From NCBI GenBank assembly GCA_026388255.1, contig JAPLKC010000023.1, positions 1 through 51,442 of the forward strand: a stretch of DNA of 51,442 nt, in the 5' to 3' direction. Under the pieces are notes generated by a model, which saw only the letters and a program-made list of their open reading frames with translations, did not search any database and had not been told where the DNA came from. A program made the translations under genes and the position numbers. Each line of letters begins with the position of its first letter. The stretch's first letter is position 1. This document shows, piece after piece, positions 8,498 through 16,111 of this stretch. Source of the DNA: Pseudomonadota bacterium. Lineage in GTDB: Bacteria > Desulfobacterota > Syntrophorhabdia > Syntrophorhabdales > Syntrophorhabdaceae.

Positions 8498-8587
8498 ATG
8501 TATATAAGGATGACTTTTTCCAAGGTTAAACCGGGCAAAGAGGTCAATACAAGCTCTGATCCTATAATTTTACAAATCTTTTTTTAG
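8498..8587 (+). CDS. 29-codon ORF resembling the start of an alpha/beta-barrel protein; small gene or remnant
   Basis: The reading frame begins with ATG and encodes MYIRMTFSKVKPGKE, typical of the first strand and turn of ferredoxin-like dimeric alpha/beta-barrel (ABM-type) proteins. It then stops after 29 codons, with the TAG overlapping the AGGAGG of the next gene. There is no convincing ribosome-binding site. Since the next gene is itself made of two alpha/beta-barrel repeats, this may be the beheaded start of a third copy or of a lost paralogue. It might also serve as a leader ORF. Confidence 0.3.
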   Translation: MYIRMTFSKVKPGKEVNTSSDPIILQIFF

Positions 8588-8595
8588 GAGGTATC

Positions 8596-9255
8596 ATGGC
8601 CATACTTTTTGTACAGCACTGGAGCGTTGCGAAGAACAAAGAAAGAGAGTATGAAAACTTTATTTTGGGAACACATATACCTGTTTTAGAGAAATTGGGA
8701 TTAAGGGTTGTCGGAGGCTTTTATGTGGTAGTAGGTGCAGGACCTCACATAGCTGCCATATCCACAACTGACAGTGTTGAGGAATTCCAAAAAATTGTGA
8801 CTTCTGCTGAATATACCAAGCTTCTTGAACAACTTTTTCCTCTTATATTGAACTATTCAAGCAAACTCTATGTATCCTACGGTCCAATCGACGTAGGAAG
8901 ATACAATATCCAGTTTGGTATGTGGAGATTTAATCAATATTTTGATATTATTCCAGGAATGGCTGAAGAATATAAGAATTTTGTCAAGAATGAATTCATC
9001 CCGGAAATGGAAGGGTTAGGAATAAAGATAACAAATATCTGGAAGGTAGTTATTGGTTCGGGACCATTCATCCTTGTTGAAGGCAGCAGCCCCGGCTTAC
9101 AGGATATTGCCAAGTCTGTGGATACGGACAAATACAGAGCCCTTATGAGACAATTGAAGTCAAAATACATAATGAACTTTCAGAGCAGGATAATGGCTCC
9201 GACAAGAAGAGTGGAAATTCCGTATTTTATAAAAGGCCTGACCGAAGGGATATAG
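8596..9255 (+). CDS. Tandem alpha/beta-barrel (NIPSNAP/ABM-like) protein, about 25 kDa
   Basis: 219 residues with AGGAGG 6 bp before the ATG. The protein is an internal duplication. Residues about 4-98 (FVQHWSV, EYENFILGTHIPVLEKLG, VVVGAGPHIAA) and about 107-205 (FGMWRFN, EYKNFVKNEFIPEMEGLG, VVIGSGPFILV) align along their length, each with the beta-alpha-beta-beta-alpha-beta pattern of a ferredoxin-like dimeric barrel. Such barrels bind small hydrophobic ligands or form homodimers; here both halves are in one chain. No cofactor motif is seen. It is the last intact gene of the operon and similar in mass to the third, 24-kDa subunit of phenylphosphate synthase, but that subunit has CBS domains and this one does not. 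Confidence 0.7.
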   Translation: MAILFVQHWSVAKNKEREYENFILGTHIPVLEKLGLRVVGGFYVVVGAGPHIAAISTTDSVEEFQKIVTSAEYTKLLEQLFPLILNYSSKLYVSYGPIDVGRYNIQFGMWRFNQYFDIIPGMAEEYKNFVKNEFIPEMEGLGIKITNIWKVVIGSGPFILVEGSSPGLQDIAKSVDTDKYRALMRQLKSKYIMNFQSRIMAPTRRVEIPYFIKGLTEGI

Positions 9256-9320
9256 AGAGCAGAGAAACTGGAATATAAGCAAATGTTGCTATATCTTAAA
9301 TTTGAACACCCACACACACC

Positions 9321-9351
9321 GGGCGGTCAAAATATATTTTTTTGGCCGCCC
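9321..9351. other. Strong GC-capped hairpin at the operon end
   Basis: GGGCGGTC (9321-9328) pairs with GGCCGCCC (9344-9351), allowing one G-U pair, and the A/T-rich stretch between them extends the stem by at least four A-T pairs. It lies 66 bp after the last intact gene of the operon. No U-run follows on the + strand, so it is either a stability hairpin or an atypical terminator. Confidence 0.4.
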
Positions 9352-9369
9352 CCTCCCGATTTTATGTGA

Positions 9370-9717
9370 ACGGATGAGGCCGTCAAGTATATCCTGGATG
9401 CCCCGATACACAACATAACCGCCCCCCCCAGTATTGAGTCGAGCTTACAGAAGGTGGATATGGGGAGATTAGACTGCTGGGTAATGGCCACGCCTGAAAC
9501 AGATATGGCACTGAAGAAGCTCGGTCTTAAGAACATCAAGAGCTGGGAATACAAGAAATTTGACGTGAAAGCGCTAATGCCCCTCGGTGAAAAGGGCAAA
9601 GAGGTGGACAAAATATTGGTCGATCTCATAAAGAAGTTGAGGGCGAACGGAAAGCACCTATACTGGATCAGAAATACGACAACTGGCAGCCATAAAATCT
9701 TACATCACATGAAATAA
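9370..9717 (+). pseudogene. Decayed periplasmic substrate-binding protein, C-terminal remnant
   Basis: An open frame without a plausible start runs from just after a TGA at 9367. It encodes a piece typical of the second lobe of family-3 solute-binding proteins: SIESSLQKVDMGRLDCWVMA, then ALKKLGLKNI, then a C-terminal helix KEVDKILVDLIKKLRANGK. Near 9655 the frame is lost: the expected ending is found in another frame as ILDQKYDNWQP followed by TAA. A run of eight C lies at 9422-9429. There is no N-terminal lobe or signal peptide upstream. An 87-codon ORF from a GTG at 9454 can be drawn, but it is only part of this fragment. Confidence 0.7.
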
Positions 9718-9723
9718 TGGGGG

Positions 9724-9758
9724 ATCAGGTACTGATTTTTATTCACATCAGGTCTGAT
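9724..9758. repeat. Two tandem copies of the palindrome ATCAG-n-CTGAT
   Basis: ATCAG GTA CTGAT (9724-9736) and ATCAG GT CTGAT (9747-9758) are repeated 23 bp apart, each followed by TTT. They lie between the decayed binding-protein gene and the 3' end of the LysR gene. They could be weak back-to-back terminators or a paired operator. Only the symmetry is certain. Confidence 0.4.
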
Positions 9759-9805
9759 TTCCCAATGTATTATATATAATAAGTGCAGTCGATAGTTAAA
9801 GGGCG

Positions 9806-10720
9806 TCAGACAGAAAAGGTCGAGTGAATAATTTCAATAACCTTCTTAGCGCTCGGGCTTAGCAAGTGCTCTGAGAGAAAAATAAGCTGTACATCTATGT
9901 ATATGTTAATATCGGCCATACTCAAAATCTTGAGCTGGCCTTCCTCTAATTCATTCTTGACCACTGCCGGGAACATAAGCGCCATACCCTTGCCTGTTAA
10001 AAGATATTTCTTTATCATTTCCAGATTTTCTGCTTCAAAAACAATATTCGGTGTTACCTTATATTTGTCAAAAACATCCAAAAGGGCCAGTCTCGTAGCA
10101 GAACCTTCTCCTGCAACAAGTATGGGCTGATGCAACATGTCATCTATTGAAATATGCTCCTTTTGGGCAAGCGGATTCTTGTTACTAACTACAAACTCAA
10201 TCTTCTCGTTTGATATCGTAATGGCCGTAATCTTATCATTTATGGGAACTTTAGGAATAATGCCTATATTATCTTTGAATTGCATTATTTTTTCAATGAT
10301 TTCATGTGAAGTGCCTTCAGTAATACTTACCTGGATGTTCGGGTAGTGATCGCTAAAGATGTTTATGATCAGGGGCAGATATGTCTGAGAAAGAGACCTT
10401 GATGCTCCAATACGCAGCACGCCCCTGCCTGCATTGTTATATGATGTCAGAATATTTTCAATTTCCTTTGACTTTTTGTATACTTCCTCGGCTATGGGGA
10501 GGATTTCTTTGCCCACATCGGTGAGTTGGAGCTGTTTACCTGCGTTGATGAAGAGTTTTGTACCAAATTGTCTTTCCAGGCATTTGATCTTGGTGGTTAC
10601 TGCAGGTTGCGTAAGGAATAGTTTTGTTGCTGCGTTGCTGAAACTTCTTTCCTTTGCTACAAAGAAAAAAGCTATAAGATTTTCGAGATTTATCTTGATG
10701 TTTTCCATAAAGATTATCAT
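9806..10720 (-). CDS. LysR-family transcriptional regulator
   Basis: 304 residues, the usual LysR length. The N-terminal winged helix-turn-helix is clear (LIAFFFVAKERSFSNAATKL, then TQPAVTTKIKCLE). The effector domain begins near residue 95 (RIGASRSL). A second ATG four codons in gives the usual family N-terminus (MENIKINLENL) and may be the true start; neither has a good ribosome-binding site. It is transcribed toward the metabolic operon and divergently from the membrane-protein gene at 10957. LysR proteins commonly control a neighbouring catabolic operon in response to a pathway intermediate; which neighbour is unknown. Confidence 0.93.
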   Translation of the reverse strand: MIIFMENIKINLENLIAFFFVAKERSFSNAATKLFLTQPAVTTKIKCLERQFGTKLFINAGKQLQLTDVGKEILPIAEEVYKKSKEIENILTSYNNAGRGVLRIGASRSLSQTYLPLIINIFSDHYPNIQVSITEGTSHEIIEKIMQFKDNIGIIPKVPINDKITAITISNEKIEFVVSNKNPLAQKEHISIDDMLHQPILVAGEGSATRLALLDVFDKYKVTPNIVFEAENLEMIKKYLLTGKGMALMFPAVVKNELEEGQLKILSMADINIYIDVQLIFLSEHLLSPSAKKVIEIIHSTFSV

Positions 10721-10920
10721 ACCAGATTTTTGAAAACAAAGACAGCTATAATCTATAGAACATAGGCAGACATATTCACTTGATCGCGCTCCGCTGAAAA
10801 CAATGAAAGCAATTGTCTTAGATATTTTGTAATGTATAAGATTTAACTGAGTTTACCGCCTAAATTTTAAAGGTAGTCCGCACAGGCTTTCGGTATATAA
10901 TGTTCAAACACGACTTGTTG

Positions 10921-10950
10921 TTGACACCCCGCAGGCTTATTGGATATATA
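10921..10950 (+). promoter_or_regulatory. Sigma70-type promoter directly at the start of the 10957 gene
   Basis: TTGACA at 10921-10926 is followed after 18 bp by TATATA (10945-10950), or after 17 bp by ATATAT. The annotated ATG starts at 10957, only six bases after the -10 box, so a transcript from here would be leaderless or nearly so. No ribosome-binding site precedes that ATG. Confidence 0.5.
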
Positions 10951-10956
10951 TGAATA

Positions 10957-13221
10957 ATGATTAATCGAAAACTTATCTATTTTATTACTTTATTGATTGT
11001 CGGCGGCCTTGGCGGGATTGTTGCCCAGACAGTCCTGCTCAGGGAAATGCTTATCCTCTTCTCCGGAAATGAATTCTCCATTGGCATTATCATAGGCTCC
11101 TGGGTCATCTGGGAAGCAATAGGGTCTTTCATCGGGGGGAGATGGAACAAAATAAATAGTATGAACGCCCTCATGTCATCAATCATCCTGTTTTCAGTCT
11201 TCTTTCCTGCGAGCATATACTTCACGCGTGTCTTCAAAACAATTGCCAGCATTGACCCCGGCGTGGGTATCGGATTGTTGCCTACATTTTATTCCTCAGT
11301 CATTATTCTCCTGCCTACAGGTTTTCTCCACGGCCTTTTCTTTACTCTCGCTTGTTCAGCTCACAATGAGATTACAGGAGAAGGAACTACTTCAACAGGG
11401 AAGGTATACTTCATCGAAATGCTTGGAACAATTATCGGGGGTGTGCTGGTTAATTATCTGCTTATCATTTATTATAACTCCTTTCAGATAGCTATGGGGG
11501 TTGCCCTAATCAGTGCATTGACGTGTTCATTTTTTGCCTGCTCAACAGGCCTTTCAAAAAAACGCATTATAACAAGCATCTCAATATGCCTGTTTGTTCT
11601 TTCAACTATCTTTCTGACAGGCAGCGGAACAGAAAAGATCAACAACCTTGCTTTAAAAAGGCAATGGCCTGGTCAAAACATGGTATATTACGGAAACTCC
11701 CATTATCAAAACATCGTCGTTGTTCAGAATGACAGTCAGTATACCTTTTTCTCCAATGGCATCCCTGCCGTCACAACGCCCATCCCTGACATTGCCTTTG
11801 TTGAAGAGTTCGTGCACCTTCCAATGCTTGCCCACCCTTCCCCGGAAAATATACTCATCATAGGCGCAGGCGCTGGGGGTATCATAAACGAGTTGCTCAA
11901 ATACCCTTCTGTTAAAAAAATAGATTATGTTGAAAGAGATCCGCTGTTTCTTAAAGTCATTCGGAAGTTTTCTACACCGCTGACGCAAAGGGAGCTGGAT
12001 AACCCCATTGTCAACCTGTATTATATTGACGGAAAGCGTTTTTTAACAGAAACGTCTAATAAATACGATGTTATACTTCTTGGTTTACCTCCGCCCTATA
12101 CGCTTCAGGCAAACAGGTTCTTTACACAGGAATTTTTCACAGCAGCGAAGGCAAGATTGAATTATAATGGAATACTTACGCTAACATTGACAGGTTCCCT
12201 AACATATTACAGCAAGGAATTAAAGGAACTAAATGTAAGCATTATACATACCGTTGAAAAGGTATTTTCCTACGTGTATGTACTACCTGGCGATTTCAAC
12301 CTTTTTATGGCATCGGACGCCCAGGAGGTTGCCCTCATCTCCCCTGCCCTTCTTTATGGCAGGTTAAGGGGGTACGGGATAAAAACAGGCCTTATCACCT
12401 CTTCGCACCTGAACTACCGCTTTGAAGAAATCCGGCGCAACTGGTTCCTATCCAACATGCAGGGCACAACGGCGTCCATCAATAGAGATTTTTCTCCAAA
12501 AGGCCTTTTTTATCATGTTACATACATCAACCTGCTTTTTTCCCCATATTTGAAAATATTTTTCGATTATGTAAATCAGATTAACATTATTGTCTCCATT
12601 GTCTTCATAGCATCACTTTTTTTGGTCTTCTTTTTTCTTCAGAGAAGGTACAGCGGGACAGGCATTGTCTATGCCATTTCAACTACAGGTTTTGCAGCAA
12701 TGATTCTTGAGTTGATCCTTCTCTTCAGTTTTCAGATATTTTATGGTTATATATTCCATGAAATCGGTATTCTTATAACAACCTTTATGGCAGGCATGGC
12801 TGCCGGCAGTCTTGTTATCGTTCTTTCCCTGAACCATATCAAAAAGATATTCCTCGCCTTCATCTATACAGAGGCAGCAATTGCCCTTTTTTGCTTCATC
12901 CTTCTTCTGATACTCCTTTTTATTGAGCCTGCCGTCACTTATAATCCCCTATCCGTGCGGGTAATCTTTTTCATCCTGTTATTTGTCTCAGGATTTCTGG
13001 CCGGCATGGAATTCCCCTTAGCAAACAAGGTTTATCGGGCAGGCAGCGTTGGCAGAACTGCCGGAATTTTATACGGCGCTGATCTTCTTGGCGGCTGGAT
13101 TGGCGGGATTATAGGCGGGATTGTGCTACTGCCCATACTTGGTTTGTCGGATGGGTGCATCGCACTTATAACATTAAAAATAAGCAGCTTCGTGCTATTG
13201 TTAACCTCATACAAAAAGTAG
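10957..13221 (+). CDS. Large membrane protein with internal spermidine-synthase-like SAM domain
   Basis: 754 residues. Residues 1-235 contain about seven hydrophobic helices (LLIVGGLGGIVAQ, GIIIGSWVIWEA and others). Residues about 260-490 form a spermidine-synthase-like methyltransferase fold, with the SAM-type glycine loop IIGAGAGG near 300 and an acidic strand YVERD about 20 residues later. Residues about 525-754 again contain several membrane helices, including GADLLGGWIGG. This membrane-SAM-membrane layout is known in fused spermidine-synthase/transporter-like proteins of unknown function. It is 18 bp upstream of the AmrS gene, so the two are probably co-transcribed. It may alkylate a membrane or periplasmic polyamine-like substrate, but no experimental role can be claimed. 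Confidence 0.8.
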   Translation: MINRKLIYFITLLIVGGLGGIVAQTVLLREMLILFSGNEFSIGIIIGSWVIWEAIGSFIGGRWNKINSMNALMSSIILFSVFFPASIYFTRVFKTIASIDPGVGIGLLPTFYSSVIILLPTGFLHGLFFTLACSAHNEITGEGTTSTGKVYFIEMLGTIIGGVLVNYLLIIYYNSFQIAMGVALISALTCSFFACSTGLSKKRIITSISICLFVLSTIFLTGSGTEKINNLALKRQWPGQNMVYYGNSHYQNIVVVQNDSQYTFFSNGIPAVTTPIPDIAFVEEFVHLPMLAHPSPENILIIGAGAGGIINELLKYPSVKKIDYVERDPLFLKVIRKFSTPLTQRELDNPIVNLYYIDGKRFLTETSNKYDVILLGLPPPYTLQANRFFTQEFFTAAKARLNYNGILTLTLTGSLTYYSKELKELNVSIIHTVEKVFSYVYVLPGDFNLFMASDAQEVALISPALLYGRLRGYGIKTGLITSSHLNYRFEEIRRNWFLSNMQGTTASINRDFSPKGLFYHVTYINLLFSPYLKIFFDYVNQINIIVSIVFIASLFLVFFFLQRRYSGTGIVYAISTTGFAAMILELILLFSFQIFYGYIFHEIGILITTFMAGMAAGSLVIVLSLNHIKKIFLAFIYTEAAIALFCFILLLILLFIEPAVTYNPLSVRVIFFILLFVSGFLAGMEFPLANKVYRAGSVGRTAGILYGADLLGGWIGGIIGGIVLLPILGLSDGCIALITLKISSFVLLLTSYKK

Positions 13222-13239
13222 TATAATTTACCGTACGTT

Positions 13240-14352
13240 ATGCTGAGCAGACGGAACTTCATAAAAATAGCCTGTCTTACCCCTCTTATCCTGAACATAA
13301 AACCGGAGATTCTTCTTGGCAGCGACGGTAATCCTTTAAAAGAGGCACTGTATTACGAAAAATATGACGAAAAAAAGCAGATCGTATGGTGTCAATTGTG
13401 CCCCAGAGGATGCACCATTTCTGAAGCTACTTCAGGCTTCTGCCGGGCAAGAAAAAATATAAAAGGAAAGCTCTACTCACTCGGATATGCCCTACCCTGC
13501 GCCATCCACATTGACCCTATTGAAAAAAAACCTTTTTTTAATGTGCTTCCCAGAAGTCTCAGCTTTTCCATTGCCAGTGCGGGATGCAACCTGAGATGTA
13601 AATTCTGTCAGAACTGGCAGATATCGCAGGTCTCCCCGCTTGAAACGGAAAACCGTTATCGCCCTCCCGACATAATTGTTTCAATGGCAAAAGCAAACAA
13701 CTGCAAAAGCATTGCCTATACATATACCGAGCCGACAAACTTTTTTGAATACATGTTTGATACAGCCAGGATAGCAAAAAGCAAGGGCATCCTGAACGTA
13801 TCGCACTCAAACGGATATATCAATCCGGAGCCGTTAAAAGAGCTGTGCAAATATCTTGATGCGGTAAACATTGATCTAAAGGGATTCAGTCAGGAGTTTT
13901 ACAACAAAGTATGTGAGGCAGAACTCAACCCGGTCCTTGAAACGATAAAAACATTAAAGAAATCAGGAGTGTGGGTAGAGATTACGAACCTTGTAATTTC
14001 AGGTTATAACGATGATCCGAAGATGATTGCAAATATGTGTGAATGGTTAAAAAACAATGCCGGGATTGATACGCCTGTGCATTTTTCCCGGTTCTACCCC
14101 ATGTATAAGCTAACAGGGGTCTCTCCTACCCCGGTGAGCACACTGGACAGGGCAAGGGAAATAGCGTTGAAAACAGGGCTGCATTACGTTTATATCGGGA
14201 ATGTACCGGGACATCCGGGGGAAAACACATACTGTCCGAAATGCAGAAAAATAGTGATTAAGAGAGCCGGATACAGCATGTTGGAAAATAATATGAAGGC
14301 CGGGAAATGTAAATTTTGTGATGAAAAGATAGGAGGCATATGGAACGTTTAA
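13240..14352 (+). CDS. amrS: AmmeMemoRadiSam system radical SAM enzyme
   Basis: 370 residues. The radical-SAM cluster motif is CNLRCKFC (C116, C120, C123). An N-terminal Cys group lies at C51, C54, C58 and C68, and a C-terminal zinc-ribbon-like set CPKC/CKFC is at C332, C335, C357 and C360. The N-terminus reads LSRRNFIKIACLTPLILNI, a twin-arginine-like export signal before a hydrophobic stretch, which is unusual for a radical-SAM enzyme but recurrent in this family. The gene overlaps the next by 13 bp, and that gene encodes the Memo and AMMECR1 partners in one chain. The family is named for this three-part association; its reaction is not established to my knowledge. Confidence 0.92.
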   Translation: MLSRRNFIKIACLTPLILNIKPEILLGSDGNPLKEALYYEKYDEKKQIVWCQLCPRGCTISEATSGFCRARKNIKGKLYSLGYALPCAIHIDPIEKKPFFNVLPRSLSFSIASAGCNLRCKFCQNWQISQVSPLETENRYRPPDIIVSMAKANNCKSIAYTYTEPTNFFEYMFDTARIAKSKGILNVSHSNGYINPEPLKELCKYLDAVNIDLKGFSQEFYNKVCEAELNPVLETIKTLKKSGVWVEITNLVISGYNDDPKMIANMCEWLKNNAGIDTPVHFSRFYPMYKLTGVSPTPVSTLDRAREIALKTGLHYVYIGNVPGHPGENTYCPKCRKIVIKRAGYSMLENNMKAGKCKFCDEKIGGIWNV

Positions 14353-15845
14353 AAGCAATTTTTAATTTTCAATTTCGAATTTCGAATTTTAAAAACTGGA
14401 GCATAACAACATTCATTATATGTTTTTTTATTTTTCCGGCACTGTCTGCGGCTGAAGAAGGGTCACTGAAAGTAAGAAAACCGGTCTATGCCGGTTCTTT
14501 TTATCCGGCAGACAGGGACGCACTTGAAAAGAAAATAGATGATTTTCTAAAAGAAGCAGAATCAAAGGTTGAAAAGGTGAATTCTCCTTTGATCGGCATA
14601 ATGGTCCCCCATGCCGGTTATGAGTATTCCGGGGAGGTTGCCTCATATGCATACAGTCAATTGAGAGGCAGACATTATAAAACAGTCATTATCATAGGCT
14701 CAAGCCACAGAATGCCCTTCAGAGGCATTTCCATCTACCCTTCCGGCGCCTGGGAAACACCTTTAGGCAAGGTGGAAATAGATCAGAAGGTTGCACAGAG
14801 GCTTATGGAACAGTGCAAGGCCATCAAAGTCTTTTCTCCTGCCTTTGAACAGGAACATTCCCTTGAGGTCCAGTTGCCCTTTTTACAAAAAACATTGAAA
14901 TCCTTCAGGATCGTTCCATTGCTTATCGGGTCAATGAACACTGATGATTACAGAACGCTTTCCGATGCACTCGTGAAAATATTGAGGCAAAACCCGAAAG
15001 AGACCCTTATCGTAGTTTCATCGGATATGTCTCATTATCACACATACAATCAGGCAAATCAGATGGATAAGCCCGCATTAAAGGAAATCGAGGCACTTAA
15101 TACGGATAAGCTGTTTGATGGCTTAAATAATGGAGAATATGAACTGTGCGGCGCCCAGGGGGTAATTGCTTTACTGATGGCATCAAAAACACTGAATGCC
15201 GAGGCAAAGACCCTACGCTATGCCAATTCCGGGGATGTTACAAGGGATAAGGGTCGTGTTGTCGGGTATGGCTCGGTTGCCTTCTACTATCCTGATGACA
15301 GCCATGCACTCAATAAAAAAGAACAGAAGACACTCCTTATGATCGCACGGAAAACCGTGGATGAGTATATTACAAAAGGGAATATCCCGGGATTTCAGAT
15401 AAAAGAGGGCAAGCTCCTTGAGAAGAGGGGCGCTTTTGTCACTCTCACAAAAAAAAGTGAGTTGAGGGGGTGTATAGGGTATATTGTGCCTGTTGAGCAG
15501 CTTTACAGGGCAGTTTCTGAAATGGCAATCGCAGCTTCAAGCAGAGACCCCCGTTTTCCACCTGTTTCCAAGGATGAACTGAAAGACATTCACATCGAGA
15601 TATCCGTGCTAAGCCCGTTAAAATTGATTAGCAGCACAGACGAGGTTGAGGTGGGCAGACACGGGCTATATATAACCAGAGGAAACTACTCGGGCCTTCT
15701 ACTCCCGCAGGTTGCCACAGAGCAGAAGTGGAACAAGGAAGAATTCCTGAAACAGACATGCCACAAGGCCGGTCTACCCATAAATGCCTGGAAAGAAAAG
15801 GGAACGAACATTTATACCTTCACAGCCCAAATTTTTTCAGAATAA
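14340..15845 (+). CDS. Memo-AMMECR1 fusion (AmmeMemoRadiSam proteins B and A in one chain)
   Basis: 501 residues. An N-terminal hydrophobic helix (about 21-38, ending in ALSAAEE) looks like a signal peptide. Residues about 45-315 are the Memo domain with the metal-site residues of human MEMO1 conserved: H91 (VPHAGYEYSG), H123 (GSSHR) and C270 (LCGAQG), plus EHSLEVQLPF near 172. Residues about 330-501 are AMMECR1 (GAFVTL, ELRGCIGY, PRFPPVS, LLLPQVA). The N-terminal peptide FNFQFRISNFK is encoded by an A/T-rich repeat around 14356-14394, so the true mature protein probably starts after it. Function is likely coupled to AmrS; the fusion supports a direct complex. Confidence 0.9.
   Translation: MERLKAIFNFQFRISNFKNWSITTFIICFFIFPALSAAEEGSLKVRKPVYAGSFYPADRDALEKKIDDFLKEAESKVEKVNSPLIGIMVPHAGYEYSGEVASYAYSQLRGRHYKTVIIIGSSHRMPFRGISIYPSGAWETPLGKVEIDQKVAQRLMEQCKAIKVFSPAFEQEHSLEVQLPFLQKTLKSFRIVPLLIGSMNTDDYRTLSDALVKILRQNPKETLIVVSSDMSHYHTYNQANQMDKPALKEIEALNTDKLFDGLNNGEYELCGAQGVIALLMASKTLNAEAKTLRYANSGDVTRDKGRVVGYGSVAFYYPDDSHALNKKEQKTLLMIARKTVDEYITKGNIPGFQIKEGKLLEKRGAFVTLTKKSELRGCIGYIVPVEQLYRAVSEMAIAASSRDPRFPPVSKDELKDIHIEISVLSPLKLISSTDEVEVGRHGLYITRGNYSGLLLPQVATEQKWNKEEFLKQTCHKAGLPINAWKEKGTNIYTFTAQIFSE
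14356..14394. repeat. Short A/T repeat with TTCGAA units inside the Memo gene's 5' end
   Basis: The stretch contains AATTTCGAATTTCGAATTTT, with direct TTTCGAA repeats that are also palindromic. It encodes residues about 6-18 of the fusion protein, just before the signal helix. It looks like an intergenic simple repeat captured into the coding region. Confidence 0.5.
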
Positions 15846-15997
15846 AATCAACAGAGGCATTGTCGTCAATGTTTATATACCGATAATCACTTCCGACAAC
15901 CAAGAGACCGGCGAGAAACAAAGCAACAATCTGCCCTGTGGCATGGAAATGAAAGCCGATAAAAACATACGAATTGGCCAATGCTATGAGTTCTTTT

Positions 15998-16074
15998 TGG
16001 CTCCCCGGGCAGGACTCGAACCTGCAACCTACTGGTTAACAGCCAGACGCTACTGCCGATTGAGCTACCGGGGA
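15998..16074 (-). tRNA. tRNA-Asn (anticodon GTT)
   Basis: On the - strand the acceptor TCCCCGG pairs with CCGGGGA, followed by discriminator G and an encoded CCA. The anticodon loop CTGTTAA places GTT at positions 34-36. The T arm is GCAGG TTCGAGT CCTGC. The D arm GCTC...AGC is slightly imperfect, and the outermost anticodon-stem pair is a T-T mismatch. It lies just downstream of tyrS in the same orientation. The 152 bp between it and the Memo gene's stop contain nothing I can recognise. Confidence 0.95.
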
Positions 16075-16111
16075 GTGCGGTATTAAGTTAACTATAAAAT
16101 GCACTCTTATG

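Noticed and set aside
9454-9717. 87-codon ORF as an intact small gene
   Set aside because: It starts at a GTG inside a longer open frame that matches the middle of a solute-binding protein, and its natural ending lies in another frame; it is a remnant.
15784-16086. 100-codon + strand ORF ending ...GLEPATYWLTARRYCRLSYRG
   Set aside because: The C-terminal half is the translation of the antisense of tRNA-Asn, a well-known artefact, and the start lies inside the Memo fusion gene.
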